Source of the DNA: Stentor roeselii
Lineage: Eukaryota > Ciliophora > Heterotrichea > Heterotrichida > Stentoridae
Assembly (NCBI GenBank): GCA_006503475.1
Contig: RSEH01000128.1
Location: forward strand, 62,001-126,000
Direction: 5' to 3'
DNA: 64,000 nucleotides
The notes below the pieces were generated by a model, which searched no databases, was not told where the DNA came from, and saw nothing but the letters and a program-made list of their open reading frames with translations. Position 1 is the first letter of the stretch. Every line of letters begins with the position of its first letter. Positions 1 through 9,427 of the stretch are shown here, piece after piece. The translations under genes were made by a program, and so were the position numbers.

Positions 1-59
1 TCATTTTCATTGATATTTCCTTTAAGCTTTCAAATTTTCATACTAAAATAATTAATTGA

Positions 60-1178
60 ATGCATCACAAGCTCCTACCAGAGAGGAATGAATTTTCAAA
101 AAGTGAGCCAAAAAGACTAAACCCGCAGGAGAAACCTTCATCAATAAAACAAGTCTCTTATGAACAATCTGAAAGATATAAAGCAGGAGCCATTCAGTCA
201 ATAATCGATGAAAGCGAGTCGTTAAAGTACGCTCTAACTTCCGCAATCAAGAAAAAAGAAGAAATGTACAAAGTCCTCCTTCAATACAAAGACGCTCTCG
301 ACTCCGCAAACCAAAAAATCAGAGACCTCGAAAATCACTTAAACGAAGTCGACCAAGTCAAGCACGAAGTAGAAAAAGTTCGAAAACAACTGATAAAAAG
401 AGACGAAAAAATCAAATCTTTGCACAACCGAAACAAAACCCTTGAAGCTCTTCTCGAACAGCAAGAAAATGATCAGATTTATTTGAAAAGTATTTCATTC
501 AAAAAAACAGCAGACCAATCAAAAGTCCTTCTTTCACTTTCCTTAGAAGGACTAGTTCAAAAAGTGAAGTCAAATCCTATTTTTCATAAAATTTTCAAAG
601 GAGTATGTCCTTGTCTCAACTCTTTTCTTGACCTGGCCAATCAGAAAAAAACTGAAGAAGTTTGTTTGAAACTCTACAAATTTTCCTGTGAACTTATGAA
701 AGAAATTGAAAAAAACTGCTTGAGAAGATCCAGTCCTCTCTTGAATGACCTTCTTCAAAGTCATCAAACTCTCAGTTCATATCAAAGTGCAATAAACCCG
801 TCTTTTGTGAACTCAATCGACGAAGAGTACTACTCGAAAAATGATGAGGAAAGAATAGAAAAACTGAATTTAGAACTGAAAACTATCATGGCAAAGTCTA
901 AAGAAGTCCTTTCAAATAGAAGTTTCTCTGTAAATCTCAAGAATAATAAACTTGAGTCCAGCTTTTCTCCTTTACAGACTCAGAACTTGCCGAGCGAAAT
1001 GAAATCTATGGGAAAAATCATTGATACCACTAAAGATTCACTTCAAGATATCATCGAAGTCCAGCCGAAGTCAACAAAAAGTATCGCTCGTCGTATTCCA
1101 AAAGTTGAAATAATTGGAAAGCCAGGAAATCGTTCAGCGAAGATAATCCCCAAGTCTTCAATTCTAAAAAAAAAGTAA
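60..1178 (+). CDS. coiled-coil protein, unknown function
   Basis: This 372-residue protein is not recognised. Residues about 45-150 are rich in K, E, L and Q with heptad-like spacing and should form a long coiled coil. Residues 160-240 look globular and contain a small group of cysteines (VCPCLNSF, VCLKLYKFSC). The tail is basic and ends in KKK. The ATG at 60 is the first in frame and is preceded by an AT-rich stretch with no other gene. The stop lies 11 bp before the next gene on the same strand. A cytoskeletal or basal-body role is possible for such a protein in a ciliate, but that is only inference. Confidence 0.7.
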   Translation: MHHKLLPERNEFSKSEPKRLNPQEKPSSIKQVSYEQSERYKAGAIQSIIDESESLKYALTSAIKKKEEMYKVLLQYKDALDSANQKIRDLENHLNEVDQVKHEVEKVRKQLIKRDEKIKSLHNRNKTLEALLEQQENDQIYLKSISFKKTADQSKVLLSLSLEGLVQKVKSNPIFHKIFKGVCPCLNSFLDLANQKKTEEVCLKLYKFSCELMKEIEKNCLRRSSPLLNDLLQSHQTLSSYQSAINPSFVNSIDEEYYSKNDEERIEKLNLELKTIMAKSKEVLSNRSFSVNLKNNKLESSFSPLQTQNLPSEMKSMGKIIDTTKDSLQDIIEVQPKSTKSIARRIPKVEIIGKPGNRSAKIIPKSSILKKK

Positions 1179-1189
1179 TAATAATAAAA

Positions 1190-1888
1190 ATGTCAACTAT
1201 TGAAGATCAGCAGAAGGAGCAGGATTACTCAGAAGATTCAAATTTTTTTACAGAGAATTATCTTTATTTCTTGTTTTTCTTTGTGATTTTCGCAGCTTTG
1301 TTAAGTGGAATCCTTATTCTGGCAGTGTACAAGTCCTCGAAAAGGGAAAAGTACAAAATGGTGAAAAGGTAAGAAAAAGATAGAATGCTGCGAGTCATGC
1401 AAGGACTTGCTGTCGTTGAAATCGCAGATGCTTTTATTATCATTGCCTGGGCATACCGGACTTACTACTATGCGAAATGTTTGGGAGAGGTGATGTGCGG
1501 AATTGTTCTTTACTTTGTGAAAGATTCTCATTTGTTTAGATGGATTGTAAGAGAAATACAGGCGATTTTAGTGAATATTTTTATGATGGTCATTCAGGTG
1601 ATCTTTATGGTGTGGATTCAGACAGATATTTATTGTGAGATGAATGATGCTTGTAACCCTGAGAAGTCTACTTATACAATGTACTTGATGTACTCGCAAT
1701 GTGCTATTGCCTTTACTATTGAAGCTGTTGGAATTGTTTTAACTACAAATATGATGATGAGTCTTGGATGGTTTTATACTGAACAGTTCCCTCCGCAACT
1801 CAACCTTGAACAGTATAAAGTTCAGAGACCTGACAAGACTTCAAATATTTTTGACTTGTTCCCTCATCCGGTCAATTATCAATTTTAG
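1190..1888 (+). CDS. multi-pass membrane protein, one 15-nt intron
   Basis: Two open segments (1190-1368 and 1384-1888) join in frame once the 15-nt intron 1369-1383 is removed, giving about 227 residues. Exon 1 encodes an acidic N-terminus followed by a strongly hydrophobic segment at about residues 24-48 (YLYFLFFFVIFAALLSG). Exon 2 adds at least three further hydrophobic helices (AIIIAWAY-like, ILVNIFMMVIQVIFMVW, CAIAFTIEAVGIVLTT). No family was recognised. The splice is supported by the frame, by the identical length and ends of the other introns here, and by continuation of membrane character across the junction. The next gene starts 52 bp downstream. Confidence 0.75.
1369..1383 (+). other. 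15-nt spliceosomal intron (GTAAGAAAAAGATAG)
   Basis: The sequence GTAAGAAAAAGATAG lies in phase 2 of the membrane-protein gene, so that AG plus A forms an Arg codon. It contains an in-frame TAA and its removal restores one reading frame. It is nearly identical to the intron at 25423-25437 on the other strand. Confidence 0.9.
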
Positions 1889-1940
1889 GATGTTTAGATT
1901 AGGTAAATCTAATTTGGTTTATTTATATTTTGATATAATT

Positions 1941-2999
1941 ATGGGTTGCTGTCAACCTGCTAAAGTTGAAAGTGAAACTTTTATAACTGAAAATGAAAAG
2001 ATTTTAGAAGCTATTAAAGTTAACTCGAGTAAAAAACTTGAGGCATTGATTCGGTTCCACTTAAAGCGTTCATCCATCGAAGCCTTCGACCTAATCCTTC
2101 TGCATCAATGTGGAAAAACCCTAAACGCTTTAGGACTCTGCGCAGTCCTAGGTTACTCCGAGTTATTCGAGTTGCTCCTAAACCACGGCAGCAGTATCCG
2201 TCAAATGGAAGAACATTTCGTCCAACAAAATATTTCTCTATTAGAAATAATTTGCACGAACGGGTACTCAGACCTTCTATCAAAATATTTTCCTTATTAC
2301 CTAGAAATGAACAAAGCAATTCACGAGAATCACGTGAATCCCAGCTTTCACTTCACCCAAAATAAAGAAAAGCGTCCAATAATATTATCAGTCGAGCACG
2401 GGCACTTAAAACTCGTTCAATACTTCTGGGATTACTTCAAAGGCTACCTGAGCATCCCAAGCGATTTCAACGTTCATTCTCTTGATGAGGTCAGTGGGGA
2501 AAACTCTGCTTTCATCGCCTGTCGAGAAGGTCACTACGAAATTGTGACTTATCTTTATCAGACCTGTGAAGTCGATTTCAGCATTTTAAACAATTCAAAG
2601 GAAAGTACTTTAATGGTAACAGTGGCAGGTATGCAGAAGAAAATGACTTATTCTTACATAGATATCACTGAATATCTGATAGAAACTGCAGGAGTTGACG
2701 TGACTTACAACTACGAAGAACTTTTGATATCCGCTCAGTTGCCTTCTCTAGTAAGTTACCTTGAGTCAAAACTGAAAGAAAAGGGAATCGTGATTTCAAA
2801 GAAAGCTGTTGATAAGACAGATCAAATACAAATAATCTTCAGAGACTCGAGTACTTCAATAGGGACTGTCTTCACTCCTTCAATTCTTAATTCAATACAA
2901 GGAACCGCGAAGTACTCTCAGATAAGTTCTATTGCATCTCCTCGGGAATCAGTGGATTTAACCGATTCACTTGGAAGTATTTTCTGGTACGCTAGATAA
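1941..2999 (+). CDS. ankyrin-repeat protein with N-terminal acylation motif
   Basis: I place the start at the ATG at 1941, giving 352 residues that begin MGCCQPAK. Gly2 followed by Cys3-Cys4 is a typical N-myristoylation and palmitoylation signal, so the protein is probably anchored on a membrane. An earlier in-frame ATG at 1764 would overlap the preceding gene and is less likely. Residues about 20-250 contain four to six degenerate ankyrin repeats, recognisable by segments such as LGLCAVLGYSELFELLLNHG, ILSVEHGHLKLVQYF and AFIACREGHYEIVTYLYQ. The C-terminal 90 residues are Ser/Thr-rich. Partners are unknown. Confidence 0.8.
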   Translation: MGCCQPAKVESETFITENEKILEAIKVNSSKKLEALIRFHLKRSSIEAFDLILLHQCGKTLNALGLCAVLGYSELFELLLNHGSSIRQMEEHFVQQNISLLEIICTNGYSDLLSKYFPYYLEMNKAIHENHVNPSFHFTQNKEKRPIILSVEHGHLKLVQYFWDYFKGYLSIPSDFNVHSLDEVSGENSAFIACREGHYEIVTYLYQTCEVDFSILNNSKESTLMVTVAGMQKKMTYSYIDITEYLIETAGVDVTYNYEELLISAQLPSLVSYLESKLKEKGIVISKKAVDKTDQIQIIFRDSSTSIGTVFTPSILNSIQGTAKYSQISSIASPRESVDLTDSLGSIFWYAR

Positions 3000-3029
3000 T
3001 TGTGTAAATTTTCATGGGGGGCATAATTG

Positions 3030-5750
3030 ATGGAACAGCCTCAGATACAAACAAGTCTTCAGCTGTCACTTGATGAGAAACTGCAGAATTTGATTAGTCA
3101 GGCAGAGACTTATGCGAAACATCTTTTTTTGATGAATAAACTGGAAGGTCCTGCCGGGTACCAGAAGCGTCGTCGAATTAATCAAGAGGAATATGAGAGC
3201 AGCTCTTATTCTTTGATGATTAGGCAGCCTTCTATATTGATTGGAAGTCTTCGTACTTATCAGTTGGATGGTGTGAACTGGCTGATTTCTTTGTTTAGAG
3301 CTGGGATCAACGGCATCCTTGCGGATGAGATGGGATTGGGAAAGACTATACAAACTATCGCGTTTTTGTCGTTTTTGTATGAAGTTGAAGAGATTCAAGG
3401 ACCCCACCTTGTTGTCGTACCTAAGTCCACTCTGGGTAACTGGGTAAAGGAATTCGAGTCCTGGTGCCCCATCATAAAAACCTTAAAACTCGTCGCCGCA
3501 AAGCCTTTCCGCGAAGAAATCATTCAAAACAGCCTTGTCCCAGGTCAATTCGACGTTTGCATCACCAGCTATGAAGGAATCACTCTCTGTTACTCATCTC
3601 TTCGAAAGTTCAACTGGAATTTCCTAATAATCGACGAAGCCCAGAAGATAAAAAACGACGAATCAAACCTTTCCCTTCTAATTCGAAAGCTTTCCAGTAA
3701 AAACCGATTGCTGATAACAGGAACTCCTCTTCAAAACAACCTTCATGAACTTTGGAGCCTTCTGAACTTTTTATTACCAAAGATCTTCAGTTCAAGTTCC
3801 GACTTCGACGAGTGGTTTAGACTAGGAGCTGAGGAAGGTCTAAGCGAAAGTGAAATTGAGAAGAAAAACGTGAGAATGGTTCAATTGTTGCATAAAGTCC
3901 TGAAACCTTTCATTCTAAGAAGGACTAAATCCGAGGTGGAAACCGCGATTCCTCCAAAGAAAGAAATTTTAGTGACTATTAAAATGACTCCTTTGCAAAA
4001 AGACTTGTATCGCAAGATACTCTGCAATGAATTATATAAAAAGGACAGCAAATGTCATTATTTAAATGTTGTCATGCAACTTAGGAAAGTTTGTAATCAT
4101 CCTTATTTGTTCCCTGGGGTTGAAGATGAGAAAGCTCCGGACTTGGCTGAACATCTTATCACGAATTCAGGGAAAATGAAGATTATTGATCAGCTTTTGC
4201 CTAAATTGAAGGAATCTAGGTCTCAGGTCTTGATTTTCACTCAGATGACTATGATGCTGGATATTTTAGAGGATTATTGCAACTTTAGAGGATTTTCTTA
4301 TTGTCGGTTGGATGGAATGACTGATATTTATGAAAGGGAAAAAATGATTGCTTTGTTTACTGAACCTCAGTCTAGTTATTTCATTTTTTTGCTTAGTACT
4401 CGTGCTGGCGGACTTGGAATTAACTTGGCTTCGGCTGATACTGTTATTATTTATGATAGTGATTGGAATCCTCAGGTTGATTTGCAGGCTATGGATAGGG
4501 CACATCGGATTGGACAGTCTAAGCAGGTTAATGTTTATCGACTAGTAACAAGAGACAGCCTAGAAGAAAGAATAATCGAAAGACAATGTCTAAGGTTAAA
4601 ACTCGACTCTCTAATAATCCAAACCGGGCGTTTAGTCCCAGGCCACAAATCCTTAAACAAAGAAGAACTTCAAGAAATGCTTCATTTCGGCGCAGACCAA
4701 ATTTTCAGTACCCAAAACGACGACACAGAAGTAAACGAAGAAGACCTGGAACTAATGCTTCACCGAGGTGAGCAGAAAATAAAAAAAATCAACGAAGAAC
4801 TAGAGATCCAGCTTGCAAAGCGTCGAAATCTCATCGAATTTGAAAGCAAAATCGACATGTGGAACTTCGAAAGCATCGACTACTCAAAAAAACGAAAAGA
4901 AGACTCAAAAGACGTTCTCAACAAAATCGTTCAAGAAAGACTCTCCAATGATCCTGATGAAAGACGTGATAAAAAAAATCTAGTTGTTTATAACGTCGAG
5001 AGTAAAAACTTGAAGGTTAAAGAATTTAAGCCTGCTGCTGATTTTAAATTTTTTCAGTCAAGGGAAAGACTTTTAATCCTTCAGGAAAAAGAATTTCGGA
5101 AGGAAATTTTAGATGATGAAAAAGAAGAACTTGAAAAATTAATGCGCACTGGATTTGATTGGAAAAAAAAGGAATATTGGGCGTTTGTTAAAGGATGTGA
5201 AATGTATGGAAAACATGCTTTTTCGCTTATTTCGGAAATGGTTGGAAGTAAAAATGAAGAGGAGGTCAGGGCTTACTCTGAAGTCTTTTGGAATAGGCTG
5301 CATGAACTTGCTGATAAGGAAAAAATTGTAAAAAATATTGAAAAGAGGGAAAGTTTATTGGAAAAATATAAAAATACTCAGAGTCTTGTTGATAATAAAT
5401 TTTTGACTTATAAGGATCCTTGGAGAGAACTCAATTTTGACTCGAGTATTTCTCATAAGTCAAAGGTTTTCACGCAGGAGAATGATAGGCACTTGCTTTG
5501 CTATGTTAAATTAGTTGGGTATGGAAATTGGGAAGCCCTCCGTCAAAGAATCCGAAGAAGTGAATTTTTTAAGTTAGACTACATGATCCGATCACGTACA
5601 TCAAACGAGCTGCAACGAAGAGTCGATTTTTTAGTCAAGCAGTTAGAAAAAGAATCAGAAGAAAAAATATTCGACCTAGGAAAGCGAAAAAAGGAACCCG
5701 ACGACGACCCAAAGCTTGAAAAACTAATGAAGATAGACCAGGTAGATTAA
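3030..5750 (+). CDS. ISWI: ISWI-family chromatin remodelling ATPase
   Basis: This 906-residue protein is an SNF2-family nucleosome-sliding motor. The order of parts is classic ISWI: helicase lobe 1 with Walker A DEMGLGKT (about 99-106) and DEAQ in place of DEAH at about 203; lobe 2 with LSTRAGGLGINL and QAMDRAHRIGQ; then HAND, SANT (about 709-757, WKKKEYWAFVKGCEMYGKHA) and SLIDE (about 792-875, GYGNWEALRQRIR). The start is the ATG at 3030; the TTG just before it is not needed. It converges on RCL1 with 7 bp between the stop codons. Codon choice switches abruptly several times along the gene (see findings), and its last 0.7 kb has a decayed copy at 56042-56730. Confidence 0.97.
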   Translation: MEQPQIQTSLQLSLDEKLQNLISQAETYAKHLFLMNKLEGPAGYQKRRRINQEEYESSSYSLMIRQPSILIGSLRTYQLDGVNWLISLFRAGINGILADEMGLGKTIQTIAFLSFLYEVEEIQGPHLVVVPKSTLGNWVKEFESWCPIIKTLKLVAAKPFREEIIQNSLVPGQFDVCITSYEGITLCYSSLRKFNWNFLIIDEAQKIKNDESNLSLLIRKLSSKNRLLITGTPLQNNLHELWSLLNFLLPKIFSSSSDFDEWFRLGAEEGLSESEIEKKNVRMVQLLHKVLKPFILRRTKSEVETAIPPKKEILVTIKMTPLQKDLYRKILCNELYKKDSKCHYLNVVMQLRKVCNHPYLFPGVEDEKAPDLAEHLITNSGKMKIIDQLLPKLKESRSQVLIFTQMTMMLDILEDYCNFRGFSYCRLDGMTDIYEREKMIALFTEPQSSYFIFLLSTRAGGLGINLASADTVIIYDSDWNPQVDLQAMDRAHRIGQSKQVNVYRLVTRDSLEERIIERQCLRLKLDSLIIQTGRLVPGHKSLNKEELQEMLHFGADQIFSTQNDDTEVNEEDLELMLHRGEQKIKKINEELEIQLAKRRNLIEFESKIDMWNFESIDYSKKRKEDSKDVLNKIVQERLSNDPDERRDKKNLVVYNVESKNLKVKEFKPAADFKFFQSRERLLILQEKEFRKEILDDEKEELEKLMRTGFDWKKKEYWAFVKGCEMYGKHAFSLISEMVGSKNEEEVRAYSEVFWNRLHELADKEKIVKNIEKRESLLEKYKNTQSLVDNKFLTYKDPWRELNFDSSISHKSKVFTQENDRHLLCYVKLVGYGNWEALRQRIRRSEFFKLDYMIRSRTSNELQRRVDFLVKQLEKESEEKIFDLGKRKKEPDDDPKLEKLMKIDQVD

Positions 5751-5757
5751 TTTATAA

Positions 5758-6885
5758 CTAAAACGCCACACGGGCCATATTTTCATAGTCGATTCCAAGA
5801 CAACTCAAAATCGTACTTTTAGGCAAATCCTCAGGAATCTCTCCCTCATCATCATCATCATCATTCCTCTGATAAACCGGGTTATCAACATCAGAAAACC
5901 TGAATTTTACATTGAAAACATCAAAAATCATCCTCAATACTTCAACACTCGTGATTGAGACCCTTCCAAAGCGAATCTTCGACTCTTCTCCACCCAAAGC
6001 CATGAGAATCAATGCGAGGGGTTGACTTGGAGTGTCGAGGCACCCTCCGTACCACACCTCGTCTAACAAGTGAAGGACTGCCAAGTTGGCTAAGTCTTCT
6101 GGGACGTCACTTTCTAGGTGCTCTAAATGACTTGCTTCGCTTGATAGAAACTCGCTTGTCAAATAACAACCTGTGTTCGTTTCTGCTACTAAAGTTATTC
6201 CTAAGGATGCTTCACCGTGCTTGGTGTGGTCTGTGTGGATCCAGATGTCTGGTAGGAAACTGTGGAGCAGACCTTTCGCTGCGTAGGCTGCACGGTTTCC
6301 CATTTGGACGTTCATTCTGCTTGTGAATGCGAGACCTCTTACTTTTTTCACCTTTCCTGGCTCAGTGATTGATATTTTCTGAACCTTACGAATAGGACTA
6401 AGACTGAGGATCACTTCACAATCAAGTCCTCTACCTGTTACTTTGATGTTAATATCTTCAACGCCAAAACTCTTCAATAAGGGTATTTGAGAATAAATAA
6501 TTGAGTCTACCCCAACATCATTAGGTGAATGACTAGCACCTTTCATCGTGAGTTTCAGTTTGTTTTTTCCAAAAATGACGAAAGGTAAAATCCCTTCTAA
6601 ATAAAAGCCAATACTACGAGACTGATGACATTCAAACGTTATGCCGACATGTCCTGGATTATTGATGATGACTCCAGGCACGAAATTAACCTGAGTTCCA
6701 GATTCGCTGATATCAACAACAGTGCCAGCAGTTAATTGACTAACAAGCTGCAAGTAGTTGACTTCAGCATCAGTAAGTCCAGGGTATTCACTACTACTCC
6801 TGACTTTCGAGATTTTGACAGGTCGTCCACTGATCAAAGAAGCGATGATCCTAAACCTGAAAATCTTGGCACCCTGGAGTTCCAT
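5758..6885 (-). CDS. RCL1: RNA 3'-terminal phosphate cyclase-like protein (18S rRNA processing)
   Basis: This 375-residue protein matches RCL1, the non-cyclase RTC-fold protein of the small-subunit processome that works with Bms1 in pre-18S rRNA processing in the nucleolus. Visible signatures are SLISGRPVKI near the N-terminus, IRKVQKISITEPGKVKKVRG in the middle, PDIWIHTDHTKHG, LGITLVAETNTGCYLTSE and CLDTPSQPLALILMALG. An acidic insert of five Asp lies near the C-terminus. I start at the ATG at 6885 (MELQGAK); the in-frame GTG at 6897 is unlikely. It is divergent from RPA2 with only 17 bp between start codons. Part of its 3' half is duplicated as a decayed copy at 56738-57515. Confidence 0.93.
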   Translation of the reverse strand: MELQGAKIFRFRIIASLISGRPVKISKVRSSSEYPGLTDAEVNYLQLVSQLTAGTVVDISESGTQVNFVPGVIINNPGHVGITFECHQSRSIGFYLEGILPFVIFGKNKLKLTMKGASHSPNDVGVDSIIYSQIPLLKSFGVEDINIKVTGRGLDCEVILSLSPIRKVQKISITEPGKVKKVRGLAFTSRMNVQMGNRAAYAAKGLLHSFLPDIWIHTDHTKHGEASLGITLVAETNTGCYLTSEFLSSEASHLEHLESDVPEDLANLAVLHLLDEVWYGGCLDTPSQPLALILMALGGEESKIRFGRVSITSVEVLRMIFDVFNVKFRFSDVDNPVYQRNDDDDDEGEIPEDLPKSTILSCLGIDYENMARVAF

Positions 6886-6902
6886 GATTATAAACACGAA
6901 AA
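6886..6902. promoter_or_regulatory. 17-bp shared spacer between divergent RCL1 and RPA2 starts
   Basis: Only 17 AT-rich bases separate the two ATG codons. Promoter elements and 5' leaders of at least one gene must therefore lie within the coding sequence of the other, or the two transcripts overlap. Confidence 0.6.
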
Positions 6903-7676
6903 ATGAGCAGTCAACCTTTTACCCGCGATAACGTATCTGCCAGGTACCTCACTTATCAGCCTGTTAACATCAAAATGATCAAGAAAGTTATGTCGGGAAA
7001 TCTTCCGTACACTATCGGCAATGTTCCTGTCGAGCATGTCATCCTTGTGGCTCGCTTGAAGTCGTTTAAACAAACTAGTTTTATTCTTATGGAACTACAA
7101 GATGAGACTGGCGAAATTAGTGCAATTATGTACATTGGAAGACAGTCAAAAATGATTCGACCTCTGGCTGATTTCACTCCAAGAGAAGGAGAATATGTTT
7201 ATTGTCTAGCAGTTCTAATGAAACAAAGTCATGCTGTCGATACAATCACAGTAGAAAAACTCATGAACATCAACGATTATCAGTCCGTTATTCTTCATCG
7301 TATCCAAGTAATATGGGCTCACATGGTAAGGAACAGAGATTTACATGCATGCACTCAAAATAATCCAGGAGTTGAAAACCTTGATTCAAGATTTCAAGAA
7401 GTGGAAGATTGGAGAAAACCAGCTGAACAAAGAAAAGATTTGCAAAATACTGAAAAAATAGATGATCCTAATGATGAACTTAGCAAACTTAAAGATCCTC
7501 AAAGAATAATCATTCAATTTTTCAGAACAAGACCTGCTGGAAAAGCTGTCAATCTTCATGAAATACTTGAAAACTGTCGCATGCCTAAAGAGGAAATTTT
7601 AAGAAATTTGAAAGAACTTGACGAATTTGGCTTTATTTACGTTGGACATGATCAAGAAGTTTATTATCTTTCTTAA
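6903..7676 (+). CDS. RPA2: replication protein A 32-kDa subunit
   Basis: This 257-residue protein matches RPA32, the middle subunit of the heterotrimeric ssDNA-binding complex used in replication, repair and recombination. A short polar N-terminus is followed by the OB fold at about residues 40-150 (NVPVEHVILVARLKSF, DETGEISAIMYI, GEYVYCLAVLM). A linker leads to a C-terminal winged helix at about 190-257 (IIIQFFRTRPAGKAVNLHEI). The N-terminal Ser/Thr-rich phosphorylation tail of animal RPA2 is much reduced here. DNA polymerase delta lies elsewhere in the same window. Confidence 0.92.
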   Translation: MSSQPFTRDNVSARYLTYQPVNIKMIKKVMSGNLPYTIGNVPVEHVILVARLKSFKQTSFILMELQDETGEISAIMYIGRQSKMIRPLADFTPREGEYVYCLAVLMKQSHAVDTITVEKLMNINDYQSVILHRIQVIWAHMVRNRDLHACTQNNPGVENLDSRFQEVEDWRKPAEQRKDLQNTEKIDDPNDELSKLKDPQRIIIQFFRTRPAGKAVNLHEILENCRMPKEEILRNLKELDEFGFIYVGHDQEVYYLS

Positions 7677-7920
7677 GGATTACTAATTAGGCAACCTGAT
7701 CCAATATCAACGTAGCAGGTTAAATGGAATAAGTAGCTTTTGGGGTAATTTTAAGTGAGGAAGAAATTGATGAGGATTTATTTAAAGTTTTTGAATAGTT
7801 AAGAAAAAGTTGAAATCGAATGAGTAATAGAAATTCTTATAATATCAGGATTAGCATGTTCTATTCATTATAAAATTTCTATTATCATCAATCTAAAATT
7901 AATCAAATAGACTGCTATAA

Positions 7921-8343
7921 ATGGAGCTCGAATCCTTAAACCCACAACAGCTCTCGATAGTCAAAGAACAACTAGAAGAAGAGGTGGAGGGTCTAGCGAA
8001 CTCAGCAAACAACCTTCGTCATGCAAAAGCCAAATATCGAGCCTCCAGGAATGCATTAGAGTCAATCAATGAACGCCAAATTCTTGTACCGCTGACCGCA
8101 TCTGTCTATGTCCCCGGAAGACTTGTTAATGCGAATAACTTTTTAGTAGAGGTCGGAACTGGATACTATGTTGAAAAAAACAGAGAACAAGCTGCTGAGT
8201 TTTGTACAAGGAAAGTCAATATGCTTACCGAAAACATTGAAAAGATTTCTAAGTTAATCAATGAGAGAAAAAGAGGTTTGGAAATCGCAATGAAAATACT
8301 TCAAAAGAAAATTCAGGAATCTAGAGCTGCGAATAATGCTTAG
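7921..8343 (+). CDS. PFDN5: prefoldin subunit 5 (alpha-type)
   Basis: The 140-residue protein has the alpha-prefoldin layout: N-terminal helix, a central beta-hairpin pair with LTASVYVPGRL and EVGTGYYVEK, and a C-terminal helix. These hairpin motifs are diagnostic of prefoldin 5. Prefoldin is the hexameric co-chaperone that passes unfolded actin and tubulin to CCT. The start ATG directly follows TATAA. The 244-bp gap before it holds no gene. Confidence 0.92.
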   Translation: MELESLNPQQLSIVKEQLEEEVEGLANSANNLRHAKAKYRASRNALESINERQILVPLTASVYVPGRLVNANNFLVEVGTGYYVEKNREQAAEFCTRKVNMLTENIEKISKLINERKRGLEIAMKILQKKIQESRAANNA

Positions 8344-8566
8344 AAGAATAGATAATTTAAGGTTAGGAATGAATTTCAAAGAAAATTATGATTTTATATG
8401 TTTCGATATAAGTTTTCATATTCGAATAGGTGAAGATTGGATTTATATTATTTGGTAAGGAATAAGTTGATTCTATATGATTTTGTAAAGATCAAGAATA
8501 TTTTTAATACTAATGATGTTATCCTGATATGTCATCTTATCACTAAAATATCATTTATTACTTCAC

Positions 8567-9337
8567 TTATATTATGTTACACTGGTTGCAGCATTTCCTA
8601 GTCATCTCATTGCGACTTGAGGCTGGTACTTCGATTGAATTAAAAAAACTATCATACCCATTCAATATATTCGCGGTTTCAAATATTTCTAAGAATTCAT
8701 TTTTTAACTTCTGTTTACACTCAGCACAAACAATTTTTCCAATTCGATCAATAGGCGCAAATCCTCTAAGATCACACTTAATTTTATCAACAATAGAAAT
8801 CAAGTACTTCTGATCACTAGTCATTTCTTCAAAGTCATTTTTTGCCAAATGAAGTTGATGCATGGAGTAATTCAATTTCTCAATCATAGAGTTTTCACCT
8901 TTTTGACTTTCTGTAAGAGACTGATGCAAGTAAAGAATAAGTTTTTCTTCACTTCTGATTTTTTCAGTCTCCTGAAGAGTTTTAGTTTCAAAGATCGACA
9001 CTTTTTCAAGATGAAGTTCAGAATTAGTCTTATATTGTTTTTCAAGTCTTGAAATTATATCATTTTTCGAGTTTATTTCAATTTGATGCTTCTTTTTATC
9101 TTTTTCCAAATACGTCAGTTCTGATTTCAAGTTCTTTATTTGAAAAACTCGATCTGGGAAATACTTCAATTTTATCGAATTTTTTTCACAGACTTCACAG
9201 AAAATGTGCTCTCGAATCACAGAATGTTCCTTGCAGACCATCATTTTGCAGTTGAAACATTCGACACGTTTGCTGAGAAAACTTGGACTTGTTTTGCAAA
9301 CAGGGCAAATCTGAAGATTTTGGGAGTTTTTTTCCAT
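8567..9337 (-). CDS. Cys/His zinc-cluster and coiled-coil protein
   Basis: This 256-residue protein begins with a cluster of metal-binding residues at about 11-55 (CPVC, CFNC, CKEH, CEVC), which resembles a FYVE- or RING-like treble clef, though the family could not be fixed. Residues 65-180 are coiled coil. A second set of cysteines (CAECKQKL near 207, and CCNQC at the end) could form another zinc site. No catalytic motif is seen. It may be a membrane-lipid or ubiquitin-related adaptor, which is inference only. Confidence 0.7.
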   Translation of the reverse strand: MEKNSQNLQICPVCKTSPSFLSKRVECFNCKMMVCKEHSVIREHIFCEVCEKNSIKLKYFPDRVFQIKNLKSELTYLEKDKKKHQIEINSKNDIISRLEKQYKTNSELHLEKVSIFETKTLQETEKIRSEEKLILYLHQSLTESQKGENSMIEKLNYSMHQLHLAKNDFEEMTSDQKYLISIVDKIKCDLRGFAPIDRIGKIVCAECKQKLKNEFLEIFETANILNGYDSFFNSIEVPASSRNEMTRKCCNQCNII

Positions 9338-9427
9338 AATATTTGAAAAAATTTCTAGGATAGGAAATTTTTGCTTCTGGATATTGTTGCCAGATATTTA
9401 ACAGAAAGGTTTCTATAATAATTCAAA

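Noticed and set aside
1-59. Possible 3' end of a gene at the left edge
   Set aside because: Only 59 AT-rich bases with no frame or motif that can be supported.
1764-1940. Longer N-terminus of the ankyrin protein from the ATG at 1764
   Set aside because: It overlaps the membrane-protein gene, and MGCC at 1941 is a convincing acylated start.
7693-7721. Inverted repeat AACCTG...CAGGTT with a 17-base loop after RPA2
   Set aside because: A 6-bp stem is expected by chance at this length; no RNA family recognised.
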